This document shows, one piece after another, positions 55,664 through 64,000 of a stretch of DNA of 64,000 nucleotides. The DNA is from Batkoa obscura. Its lineage: Eukaryota > Entomophthoromycota > Entomophthoromycetes > Entomophthorales > Batkoaceae. The position numbers were made by a program, and so were the translations under genes. The stretch lies in contig JASVEC010000051.1 of assembly GCA_030770535.1 (NCBI GenBank), positions 181,531-245,530 of the forward strand, given 5' to 3'. Position 1 is the first letter of the stretch. The number at the start of each line of letters is the position of its first letter. The notes under the pieces were generated by a model that was given only the letters and a program-made list of their open reading frames with translations, made no database searches and was not told where the DNA came from.

Positions 55664-57232
55664 TTTGATATATTATACTATAATAAATATTATTGATATT
55701 TTATATAGTTATTTGCTAGATTAGTTATTAAATATTTTAAAATTATTAAAAGATAAAGCTTAAAAACTATAGCATTTAAATATTACTTCAATTACTGCTA
55801 AGTATTCTATATTCTTATTTTAAATCCTTTATTTCATCCCCTCTTCAATTTTATTTTTGTACTTAAGCTTCTTGTTTCTTAATTGAGCACCCGCTTAAAG
55901 AACCACTAAATCTATCTATCTTGGGCAAATCGACCTATTAATCAAGAACACTGATACTTAAATAGCAAATAATATTGGGTTGCTTTATTATTTCTTTTTT
56001 TTTTGTTTGATCTAAATTTAAGTTATTTATAGATTCTTAATAGCTTTAAGTCCATTTTATCATTTATTGTAGCCCTTTTACTCATAAATTTTAATAAATA
56101 CAATCTAAATAAAGGTTCCAGCATTTTTATAAATAATTAATACAAAATATGATATAATAAAAATTAGAACTGTAGCATCCTGTTTATAATTCTCAGTATA
56201 GAAGATTTTATAAATAACTAAGGCGCAATTTAAAATTCTGAATATACGCTAAATTCAAGGTTCAATTATTTTCTAGTTTTAATTTATTATAAAAGAGGTA
56301 CATGCCTCCTCTCCCACTTTTATTTTGCTTTTTATGCTATCACGGTAGTAAAATCACTTGGGACCTTCGTTGCGTTCCAGATTAAAAAAGGGTAAATTAA
56401 GTACAAATAATAAGAAAAACCCATTTATTTATGCTAAATAAGTTGGTAAATTTCGGTAAAAGTATCTGTAACATTCTCTAAAATGACTCAGATATTATAA
56501 TATTTTTTTGATGAAGTAATCTTTAAAATGTATACTTTTATTGAAACGTTATACTATAAATATAAAGTAGTCTTTAATGTCAAAATTGGTAGTAGAATAT
56601 GTGAATTAATTTTGAAAAAATGGATTATTTATACGTTATCATAAATTGTTACTGAAAATGCTAAAATATAAAAACTATCAAAAATAAAACTATTAAAAGC
56701 ATCTTTTTAAGCCTTTAAACATACGGGAATGTTTTTTTGATTTAATTATTTTTTTCCATTTTTTGAGCGCTACTTGAGCGGAAGATTGTTACTAAAATTC
56801 TTAAACAAAAAAATACATCCCCATATGTTAATTTTATATAATATATAGCTCGTATGTACCATTTTATTTTCCAAAGCCTGTTACAAAATTTAAAAACCTT
56901 CAAGGATGTATTCGTTTCAATATTCCGCACATTTCCAATGCAATATAAATTTTACAAAATATTAAATGATATTGAACAAAAAATAATAATTCCATTTTAA
57001 AACTTCATCGTTAACCTTTAAAAATAATATAACTCAATACAGCTCATTTAGCATTCGATGTTTTAGTTCCTTAGTAGAGTTGGGATTTTCTCTTTACTAT
57101 GTACTATGATTTCTACAAAATACTAGTTCTGAGCGATAACGGCCATAAGCCAATATTGATTTTAATAGCAGTAATAATAAAAAGTTAAGTAAATTTAAAC
57201 AGTTTATTATAACAAAAGTAACTTTTTTGTGA
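55664..57232. other. Intergenic stretch
   Basis: About 1.6 kb with one element copy (listed). Around 56220-56310, a stretch with TCAAGGTTCAATTATTT and ATTATAAAAGAGG resembles the lipase promoters (27550-27610, 30405-30465), but no gene follows. No other signal. Confidence 0.4.
56722..56825 (+). mobile_element. MITE-like element, copy 18
   Basis: Forward copy of about 104 bp, starting TACGGGAATG and ending ACATCCCCATA, flanked by TA. Confidence 0.8.
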
Positions 57233-58980
57233 TTAGTCTTCATGCTTTTCAGTAATTTTTCCATCGAACTTTTGGGTAGTATGAACGTTAACAGGGTTAA
57301 TCATAAAAATGATAATAACTAAAGCAAGCCCTGCTAAAGCACATGATAAAGCTGAAAATATCATTTGAACATCTTCATAAGAAGAAATAACTTGGTCGAA
57401 TTGGTTTGATGGGAGCTCCCAAACATATTTCATCTGGTTCATCGCGCCTGTCATATCGATTTCTCCTTCAACTCTTTACTTAATTAGCATGGGAACTACT
57501 TGAACCCAAACTACACCTGCAATTATATTTCCAAATGCACTAACTATTCCTTGTATTATCTGAATTGTACTGACCGTAATTGCTATATCCTTTCTATCTA
57601 CTGATCCTTGATATGCTACAGCTATGCCTATATCTACTATGCCTTGTCCAATCCCAGAAAGTGCTTGAGTAACATGAATTGATAAATCACTTGAATGGCG
57701 GAACCTTGCTGGTATCATTGTGCCTAAACCTATACAATTTAATGCTGCACCAGCAATCAATAAATACTTGTAATTGTGAAGTTTTTTGATTAAAAATCCT
57801 GTAATCAAAGCTGAAATTAAATAGCCCGTTTGATAACCTTTGAATAGCAAAGAAGCGCTAGTCGGATCAAGCTTTCGAGAGGTCATGAAGTATAAGTAAA
57901 GGTATTGCCAGTTTATCCCAGAATCTAATGAAATTAAACAAATGACTAAAATGGCACCTGATACTGTTCTGTTTTTAAATATCGATAATGGGATTAATGG
58001 AGCTTTAGCATATTTAGATTCCCATACAATTAATCCAATAAGTAAAACAACTCTAATAATAATTAAAGCTATCATACTTGGACTACCCCAACCATTTTCT
58101 AATGTGGCTGCAATGTTAAAAGGTATCAATAGTGTTAATAATCCAGCAACTAGTAAAGTAAACCCAACTAAATCCAGCTCTTGATAAATATTCTTTAAAC
58201 CAGTACTAAGACCAAATTGTTTGATGCTAACGAATGTATTGGTCTGTTTTTTAGCTTTACGTTGTAAATAAAACATCATACCAAAAAACAGTGAAATGCA
58301 AGGGATGAATATAGCAGCGGAAACTATATAACCCCATCTCCATCCAAGGTTTACACTAACTGGAGTTGCGAGCAAAGTTCCCAACCAGTTGTTTAAAACA
58401 AATGGTATCATATCTATAGAACTAAACATAGCTCTATTTGCCAATGAGGTTAAATCAGCTACTATGATTTTTTTAGTAATATTAAAACCGATAAAACCGA
58501 TGTTAGACAAAAAGTAACCAGCAAAAAAGAAAGAAAAAGAGTTTGCCACCCCAAGGAACACTACACCTAAAAGATGACACCCCAATGAGAAAAGATAAAT
58601 TTCGGTACGTCCGAAATAATCAGTAAACTTGGAATATAATGGAACAAGGATAATTCCCAACAAACTAGTTACTACTCCAAATACACTTAAAATAGCATTT
58701 GCTTTGAATTCTTCTAAAGCAATATTAAATAAGCTATAGTTAAAATTCGATTCTAGTGAGTTAGCAAAAGTAATAAGGAAGAGACCAATATAACAAACCC
58801 ATAGTTCTTTATTGCTAATTACACTACGCAAGCTTACCATCCTTCTTGCACCCAACTCGCTAGCAACAAAAGTTTTGTTTTTTTCCTGCTTATCATCTTC
58901 AATATTAAAGTCTTGTTTTAAATCTTCTTTCGTCTTTTATTAGAGTTTGATACTTTTAAAAAACTTTTATCTAGTGTCAT
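57233..58980 (-). CDS. Siderophore-iron transporter (MFS), interrupted at both ends
   Basis: The central open frame (57476-58855) codes a near-complete 14-segment siderophore transporter of the ARN/SIT type, with ESNFNYSLFNIALEEF, FGRTEIYLFSLG, LGTLLATPVSVNLGWRWGY and GIGQGIVDIGIAVAY. In the same frame, a single TAA (57476-57478) is followed by about 80 more codons that continue the family sequence (YVWELPSNQFDQVISSYEDV, then the last membrane segment and KFDGKITEK). At the front, the frame is open to a stop near 58940 without an ATG, while an ATG at 58980 starts a matching acidic N-terminus one base out of frame. So there is one in-frame stop and one shift: a young pseudogene, a shortened but working protein from an inner ATG (58840), or sequence errors. 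A much older dead copy is at 10460-12170. Confidence 0.8.
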
Positions 58981-59302
58981 TTTATAAGTCTCACAAGTTG
59001 ATTTATTTTAGTTTTTAATTTATTTCCATTAATCATATTTTAATCAGATCTACTTATCATTAGTCTTTAGTTTCTAATCTGATTATCATAATTTATTCCA
59101 TTATTTTAATAGTACAATTATTTTCACATCTCATTATTTGGCTTGTGTTTAGTAATACTTATAAACTAATTATATCAATCTGAAGCCCTTAAACTATGAT
59201 AAAAATACTCTATCCATATATGTTATTAACAATTTTTCAAGTATTTACTATACTATTTCTTATGATTCTAGTTATATTACTTCATTTAGTTTGTTGGGTT
59301 GT

Positions 59303-59432
59303 ATATAAGGATGCTTCTAAAGTAGTATCTGGGAATTTATTTCTATATTTAATAATTTCACTAACAATCTTTCCACTTAAATAGTGCTTAAAGGATGGAA
59401 AAGTAATGAAGTCAAAAAAAAACATCCCCATC
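59303..59432 (-). mobile_element. MITE-like element, copy 19 (with inner insertion)
   Basis: Reverse copy, about 130 bp. Starts TATAAGGATGC and ends ACATCCCCATC. About 25 bp of extra sequence lies near its left end; the rest fits the family. Confidence 0.7.
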
Positions 59433-59646
59433 TCCTTTTATGCAAATATCCATTGGGAAAAATATGGGATAGCAGCAACTGAATTTTTTTACACCAAGAT
59501 TTGTCTTTACATAAGTATTTGCTATTGCAACCAAAACAGTCTTTTATCTTTTACTTAAAAAAATGAGCTTATTTTAAAACTCTCTTATAAAATACAAAAC
59601 TAGCGAATTTCAATCACTTTACCATATTCTTCTGATACTTATAAAA

Positions 59647-59742
59647 TATGGAGATGCGTTCTTTTAAGGATTTTACTAACAATCTTTCCACTCAAATAGT
59701 GCTTAAAAGTGGAAAAGTGATGAAATTAAAAATAGCCCCATC
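59647..59742 (-). mobile_element. MITE-like element, copy 20
   Basis: Reverse copy of about 96 bp, starting TATGGAGATGC; the right end is eroded (ATAGCCCCATC). Confidence 0.72.
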
Positions 59743-59987
59743 TTTTTAAACAGATAAATTTTTGCTTAGAGTGAGGTTTCTTCTCAAACCAACCCTATAT
59801 AGAGACTGGTTAAAAAAGACAGTAGCGCTTTTTAATATTTTTAAATAAGATAATCGATGAAGCAAATATTTAAATTAAAAAATCCTCCTTTAGAAATAGT
59901 CATTACTAATGAAAATAATAACAGAAAAAGTTTATTTTATTATCGCTATTGTAAAATTTAGCCAAGAAATTTAATAAATTATATGAA

Positions 59988-60088
59988 ATGGGGATGTTTT
60001 TTTTGCTTCACTACTTTTCCATCTTTTAAGCACTATTTAAGTGGAAAAATTGTTAGTAAAATTCTTAAACATAAAAAACACATCCCCA
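59988..60088 (+). mobile_element. MITE-like element, copy 21
   Basis: Forward copy of about 101 bp, starting AATGGGGATGT and ending ACATCCCCAAATA, nearly intact. Confidence 0.8.
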
Positions 60089-60396
60089 AATACTATTTAT
60101 AGAGTTGATAAAAACAACGTAGTTTATTTTTTATTGTCAAAGTTTTATTATTATTATGCTATTTTCTATTAAGGTAAAAAAACATCTCAATTTAATTTAA
60201 TTGACATAATATATAATCCTAATATTCCATATTGGGTTAAACAAAAAGTAAAAGTTGAGTATCTATTATATATACAATTCGTTAGCTATCACTCATATAA
60301 AATATCTTTCAATATTTTGAATTTTTCCTGTACTGGGTTTATTAAAGTCCAGTTAAAGGATCCTTTCTAATTTCTCTTTAACTCCCACCTTAGTCT

Positions 60397-60494
60397 ATAT
60401 GGGGGTGTTTTTTGGTTTCATCACTTTTCCATTTTTAAGCACTATTCAAGTCAAAAGATTGAAAAAGTGATGAAGCTAAAAAAATACTCCCATA
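60397..60494. mobile_element. Fold-back element made of two left ends, copy 22
   Basis: Starts like a forward copy (TATATGGGGGTGTTTTTTGG through the core), but its second half is the reverse complement of the left end (AAAAAGTGATGAAG to ATACTCCCATAT). The usual right end (TTCTTAAACA to ACATCCCC) is absent. This is a chimera with two left terminal repeats. Confidence 0.75.
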
Positions 60495-60556
60495 TCTATA
60501 TTCATTAAAAAACATTAACTTTAATAATGTAAAGATGTTTTTTTTATTAAATTGTA

Positions 60557-60647
60557 GCATATGGACATGTTTAAAAAAATTCCATTAGCAGTTTTTCCAC
60601 TTGATAGTGCTTAAAAATGTAAATGAAATAAAAGGACATTCCTCTAT
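60557..60647 (-). mobile_element. MITE-like element, copy 23 (diverged)
   Basis: Reverse copy of about 91 bp starting TATGGACATGT. The core is recognisable, the right end shortened. Confidence 0.65.
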
Positions 60648-60690
60648 GTAAATTAAACTTGGCTACTATTTTAGAATTTAAAAGTTACTA

Positions 60691-60796
60691 TATGGGGATG
60701 TTTTTTTTGGTTTCATTATTTTTCCATTTTTTAAGCGCTATTTGAGTAGAAAGATTGTTGGCAAAATTCTTAAACAAAAAAGTACATCCTCATATT
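60691..60796 (+). mobile_element. MITE-like element, copy 24 (well preserved)
   Basis: Forward copy of about 106 bp with TATGGGGATGT at the left and ACATCCTCATA at the right, TA on both sides. Confidence 0.83.
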
Positions 60797-61213
60797 AATT
60801 TTAATAGAATAGAACATAAAATACTTGTGTAAAAGCAATAACATAAATTAAAGCATTAAAGTATAAAAAGTATATTATCTAATAAATTCAAATAAAAAAT
60901 CTTTTAGTTTTAACTGATCCAATCAACGTTTATTTAGTTTTAATACAAATTCATTATGAAGTTGTAATATTAATTTTGAAAGATTTACACTATAAAATAA
61001 ATAAGTTTGATTAGGGATTAGAAATAATAACTTATCCCTTAATTATATCATCTGTATTCAGGATGAGTTGATTTTAACTATCGATTGCACCATTTCAATA
61101 AAAAAATAATCATCGGATGCTGACTAAACTAGAAATTAATAATATAGATTTAGAGAGACTATAAATAAAGTGAAAAAGACATCTAAAGCATATTATTGAC
61201 AAAGATAAATTAA

Positions 61214-61769
61214 ATGACTTTAGAAACTAACTTAGAGGTAGCCACTTTAGCGGGAGGATGTTTCTGGGGAATGGAATACTATTTTCGTAAAGAATTTGGG
61301 GATAGATTAAAATCCATTAAGGTTGGTTTCACTGGGGGTAAATTAATTGATCCAAAATATCCAGAAGTAAAACTTGGAGAAACAGGGCATGCAGAAGCTA
61401 TTGAAATTCAGTTTGATCCTAAAGAGCTTAGTTATTATGATTTAGTTTACTTTTTTTGGAGGATTCATGATCCTACAACGATTAATAGGTAATTATCCAT
61501 ATTATTTTTTACTTTATTTGAGAAATTTATAATATGTCATTAGACAAGAGGAGGATGAAGGAACACAATATAGATCAGCTATTTTTTACCATAGCCAAGA
61601 GCAATTAGAAACGTCTTTAAAAGTTAAAGACATAGTTCAATCAAAATTTGAAAACCCAATTATAACAGAGTTTAATCCAGCAACAGTATTTTATTTAGCT
61701 GAGGAATATCATCAAGACTATTTAGCAAATAACCCTACCGGCTGGTGCGTCCATCGTATAAGGTGGTGA
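61214..61769 (+). CDS. MXR1: Peptide methionine-S-sulfoxide reductase A
   Basis: Two exons (61214-61488, 61544-61769) give 166 residues. GGCFWGMEYYFRKEF carries the catalytic Cys (residue 16), KVGFTGGK follows, then HDPTTINRQEEDEGTQYRSA across the exon junction, AEEYHQDYL, and a late GWCVH with a likely resolving Cys. This is the MsrA fold that reduces the S-form of methionine sulfoxide in proteins with thioredoxin. The splice joins two halves of the very conserved Asn-Arg-Gln...Gly-Thr-Gln-Tyr-Arg-Ser segment, which fixes the intron. The usual Gln-Gly-x-Asp-x-Gly is Gln-Glu-Glu-Asp-Glu-Gly here. Oxidative repair role from the family. Confidence 0.93.
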
Positions 61770-61908
61770 GATAATGAATTGACTAATTAATAAAATCAGT
61801 AGTTTTTTTTACTTAAAAAAGTTGGCTTTTTTATTATCAATATTATGATTGAAATATAAATATAGGAATAGTTTAATCTCCTTTTTTCTTTTGTTAATAA
61901 TAATAAAA

Positions 61909-62124
61909 ATGCAAGCAGAAGATAAAATCAATAAAGTTATCATTGAAGAAGAAGAAGAAGAGGATGAATATGATTTAAGAATTAAAAGAACCGGATGTTT
62001 CAAAGAGCATGAAGCATTACAAAACTGCTATTTTGAAACTGGTAGGGACTGGCGTAAATGTCGTGAAGAGATGCAAGCATTTAGAACTTGTTTTAAAAAA
62101 TATGAAGAACAAAAAGAAAAATAA
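61909..62124 (+). CDS. COA4: COA4-like twin CX9C protein
   Basis: 71 residues from the ATG at 61909. An upstream in-frame ATG at 61849 would add 20 hydrophobic residues, unlikely for this family. The sequence is an acidic Glu run, then DLRIKRTGCFKEHEALQNCY and, after a short turn with DWRKC, REEMQAFRTCFKKYEEQ. The Cys pairs are each spaced by nine residues, giving a coiled coil-helix-coiled coil-helix domain. The DWRKC and QAF positions match COA4 (CHCHD8), an intermembrane-space factor of cytochrome oxidase assembly imported by Mia40. Too short for many gene finders. It ends 46 bp before the start of the FHIT-like gene on the same strand. Confidence 0.87.
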   Translation: MQAEDKINKVIIEEEEEEDEYDLRIKRTGCFKEHEALQNCYFETGRDWRKCREEMQAFRTCFKKYEEQKEK

Positions 62125-62170
62125 ACTCAAAATTCAAAGATATCTTTTTTTTGTTTTTATTTTCGTTTTC

Positions 62171-62815
62171 ATGTCCTGCATTTACTTTGGAAATAATATT
62201 ATCCCTAAATCTCAAATATTTTATTCTACGAAATTATCCTTTGCCTTTGTCAACCTTAAGCCTATAAAACGGTAGTGATTAACTATTTACATTTTAGAAT
62301 TTAATTAATAACTATTAATAGCGGACGTAAGAATAAATCAATTTTTAAATTATTAATTCAAAATTAGATGTCCTTGTTTCACCATTTCGCAAAGTAGATC
62401 GAGTTTCCAAATTAAATCATAATGAAGTAAATAGATAACATGCCATTAAATACCTCTTATCATCAATTAGATATCTGATCTTTGGATCACAGCTCAGAAA
62501 GTTGGTAATGTAATTGAGTCTGTCTATAAAGGAACTTCGTTAAGTTATGTAATACAAGTAAGTTTTAATTAAAGATTACTGTTTGTTACTCATATATAAT
62601 AGGATGGACCTGAAGCTGGGCAGTCAGTAAACCATGTTCATATTCATATCATTCCAAGAGAAAAATTAGATTTTGTTGAAAATGATCAAATTTACGATGA
62701 GTTAAATAAGGTAGACAATGACAGCAGAAAACCAAGAACAGTGGAAGAAATGGTAAAAAAATCAATTTTTAAAGTAAATAATATTAACAAATGGTTAAGG
62801 CTAATGAAGCAATAA
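62171..62815 (+). CDS. FHIT-like HIT-family hydrolase with a 5-nt exon
   Basis: Five exons (62171-62271, 62322-62326, 62368-62426, 62471-62557, 62603-62815) give 154 residues. The start [20 protein letters not shown] and [11 protein letters not shown] match the N-terminus of Fhit. The second exon is just CGGAC. With it the product runs [20 protein letters not shown], where Gly-His-Val-Leu-Val is the conserved HIT strand; without it the frame is lost. Then come [20 protein letters not shown] with the His triad and a shorter, basic C-terminus. Fhit-type enzymes cleave diadenosine triphosphate to AMP and ADP (yeast Hnt2, fission yeast Aph1). Introns flanking the tiny exon are 50 and 41 bp. In this short gene, four introns take up about a quarter of the length. 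Confidence 0.87.
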
Positions 62816-62920
62816 CGTTGAGAAATTATTTTGAGTAATTTTATTAATTATCGTGACTTAAATAAACGTTATAAAAAAATTTACTCCAAAATTTGAGGTT
62901 GTCTTTTTGCTTTTTTTAGT

Positions 62921-64000
62921 ATGCTTTTTAAAATAAATAAAGAAGCGATTATTTCATTAATACTTGGTCAATTCCTATCTCTATGTATAACCACTAGTAA
63001 TATCACTACTGGCGCGCTTGTAGATAAATAATAATATAAGAATACCAACCACACAATCATTCATCATTTACTTACTAATAGCGATAGTATTCAACTTTCT
63101 ATTAATAAAACAACAAGGATATTTTCAATATACAAAGGTATTAAAAAATAAATGGAAGCAATGTAATTAAATAGAGCTTCAACTTATACTTCGTTAATTT
63201 TCTATTTTAGTTTTAATCTTGTCTTTTTGTGACGTCGAGGCCAATTTTTTTATTGTGAAAGGATTTGGGTATACTAGTTATCTTTCTGCTATGCTAATAA
63301 ACGCTTGTTCGACACCAGGCGTTGTATTTTTAAGCTATAAATACTTAAATGTAGGATATTATAAAACTCATCTTATTGGAGTAGGAATAGCATTGATTGG
63401 ACTTATTATGTTAGTACTATCAGATGTTATGGAAGGCAAAGATTATCAAGGTAAAAATTAATATTTTAAAAAACTAAACTAAATTAAACATATAAAGGAA
63501 ACAATAAACTAATGGGGGATTTGTTTTGTATTTTTGGAGCTCTATTATATGCAGTCTCTAATACATATGAGGAATATTTATTAAAATCCAGCTCAAAAAT
63601 AGAAATATTGGCTTTTTTAGGTTTATTTGGCGTTATTATTAGCGGAATACAGCTGTAAATATTATCTTTTTTTATTACTATTACTAAAATTATTTAGCTT
63701 ATGTTTAGAATTTTATGTTTTATTTACTATCACTTGGACTTTTTCTTCAGGTAAAATACTAATAATTTAAGGTTGAGTTAATAACTTTATTTAGCTGGAT
63801 TGTATGCTCTTTCACTGTTGCTGTATTTTCACTATATACTTTAGTACCATTATTGATAGAGCTTAACGGGGCAACATTTTATAACTTATCCTTATTAACA
63901 GCTGATTTTTATGGTTTAATATTAGGCATGATATTCTTGCCAGTCAAAGTAAGTTAATATTTTATTAACATCTGTATTAACTCTTTTTAGCTCAACAAAT
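62921..64000 (+). CDS. SLC35F-type drug/metabolite transporter (partial, frame conflicts)
   Basis: Runs off the window. From the ATG at 62921 come a first membrane segment (LILGQFLSLCITTSNITTGA) and, further on, IPTTQSFIIYLLIAIVFNFL, SFCDVEANFFIVKGFGYTS, GDLFCIFGALLYAVSNTYEE, GLFGVIISGIQL and IELNGATFYNLSLLTADFYG. These are the landmarks of the SLC35F1/F2/F6 group of the DMT superfamily, about ten membrane segments. Plausible splices exist at 63162-63210, 63451-63514 and 63658-63702. Two places resist a clean model: near 63021-63035 a base seems to be missing between the first two segments, and the exon junction near 63750-63795 is off by one. Either the gene is recently broken, or introns or sequence are wrong there. 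The substrate is unknown for the family. Confidence 0.72.

Larger units (their letters stand above)
58981..61213. other. Repeat-dense intergenic stretch
   Basis: About 2.2 kb holding six element copies (listed), the highest density in the window. Between them only AT-rich sequence. A TATA-like ACTATAAATAAAG lies about 50 bp upstream of the MsrA start. Confidence 0.55.

Noticed and set aside
1-64000. tRNA, rRNA, CRISPR array, LTR or virus-like element
   Set aside because: I scanned both strands for tRNA-like T-arms, long terminal repeats, reverse transcriptase or capsid motifs and regular spacer arrays, and found nothing convincing.

Overview
The window looks like a very AT-rich nuclear fragment of an early-diverging, zygomycete-type fungus. 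Conidiobolus or another Entomophthoromycotina-like lineage is a guess from style, not a demonstrated identity. The evidence is eukaryotic genes split by many short GT-AG introns (about 40-110 bp), fungal and opisthokont housekeeping families (Sus1/ENY2, MFAP1, FYV7, UBC12, NFX1/FAP1, COA4, gephyrin-type MoCo synthase), an NAD-dependent L-lactate dehydrogenase, and fungal-type MFS transporters. I saw no rRNA or tRNA gene, no CRISPR array and no retrovirus-, LTR- or Polinton-like element.

The window alternates between conserved, gene-dense, repeat-free blocks and gene-poor, repeat-rich accessory blocks. Conserved block A (1-8 kb): gephyrin-like molybdopterin synthase, L-LDH, an unknown protein, Sus1, VMA22/CCDC115 and a HIG1 protein. 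Accessory block B (8-18 kb): a decayed siderophore transporter, a frameshifted and an intact monocarboxylate-type MFS transporter, and repeats. Block C (18-26 kb): an Ayr1-like SDR, FYV7, YIPF6, UBC12 and a DUF3712/Tag1-like membrane protein. Accessory block D (26-33 kb): a secreted class 3 lipase, its decayed tandem copy, and repeats. Conserved block E (33-43.5 kb): PTRHD1, MFAP1, methionine aminopeptidase 1, a large unknown protein and NFX1. Accessory block F (44-61 kb): a decayed SDR, an MCT-type transporter, a UNC93-like transporter, a secreted GMC oxidoreductase, a damaged siderophore transporter and many repeats. Block G (61-64 kb): MsrA, COA4, a FHIT-like HIT protein and a partial SLC35F transporter.

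Two things tie the accessory blocks together. First, a family of about 24 copies of a roughly 100-bp inverted-repeat element with the look of a TA-inserting MITE sits only between or inside accessory genes and never in the conserved blocks. Several copies form tail-to-tail or fold-back pairs. Second, blocks B/C and F share duplicated genes: an MCT-then-SDR pair occurs twice in opposite orientation, and the siderophore transporter also occurs twice. One SDR copy is dead and carries one of the elements inside an intron.

The most unusual gene structure is a 5-nt exon in the FHIT-like gene at 62322-62326. It is needed to keep the conserved G-H-V-L-V segment of the HIT fold in frame. Exon boundaries below were placed by eye from GT/AG sites and conserved protein motifs, and were checked for phase arithmetic. 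They have not been checked against transcripts.
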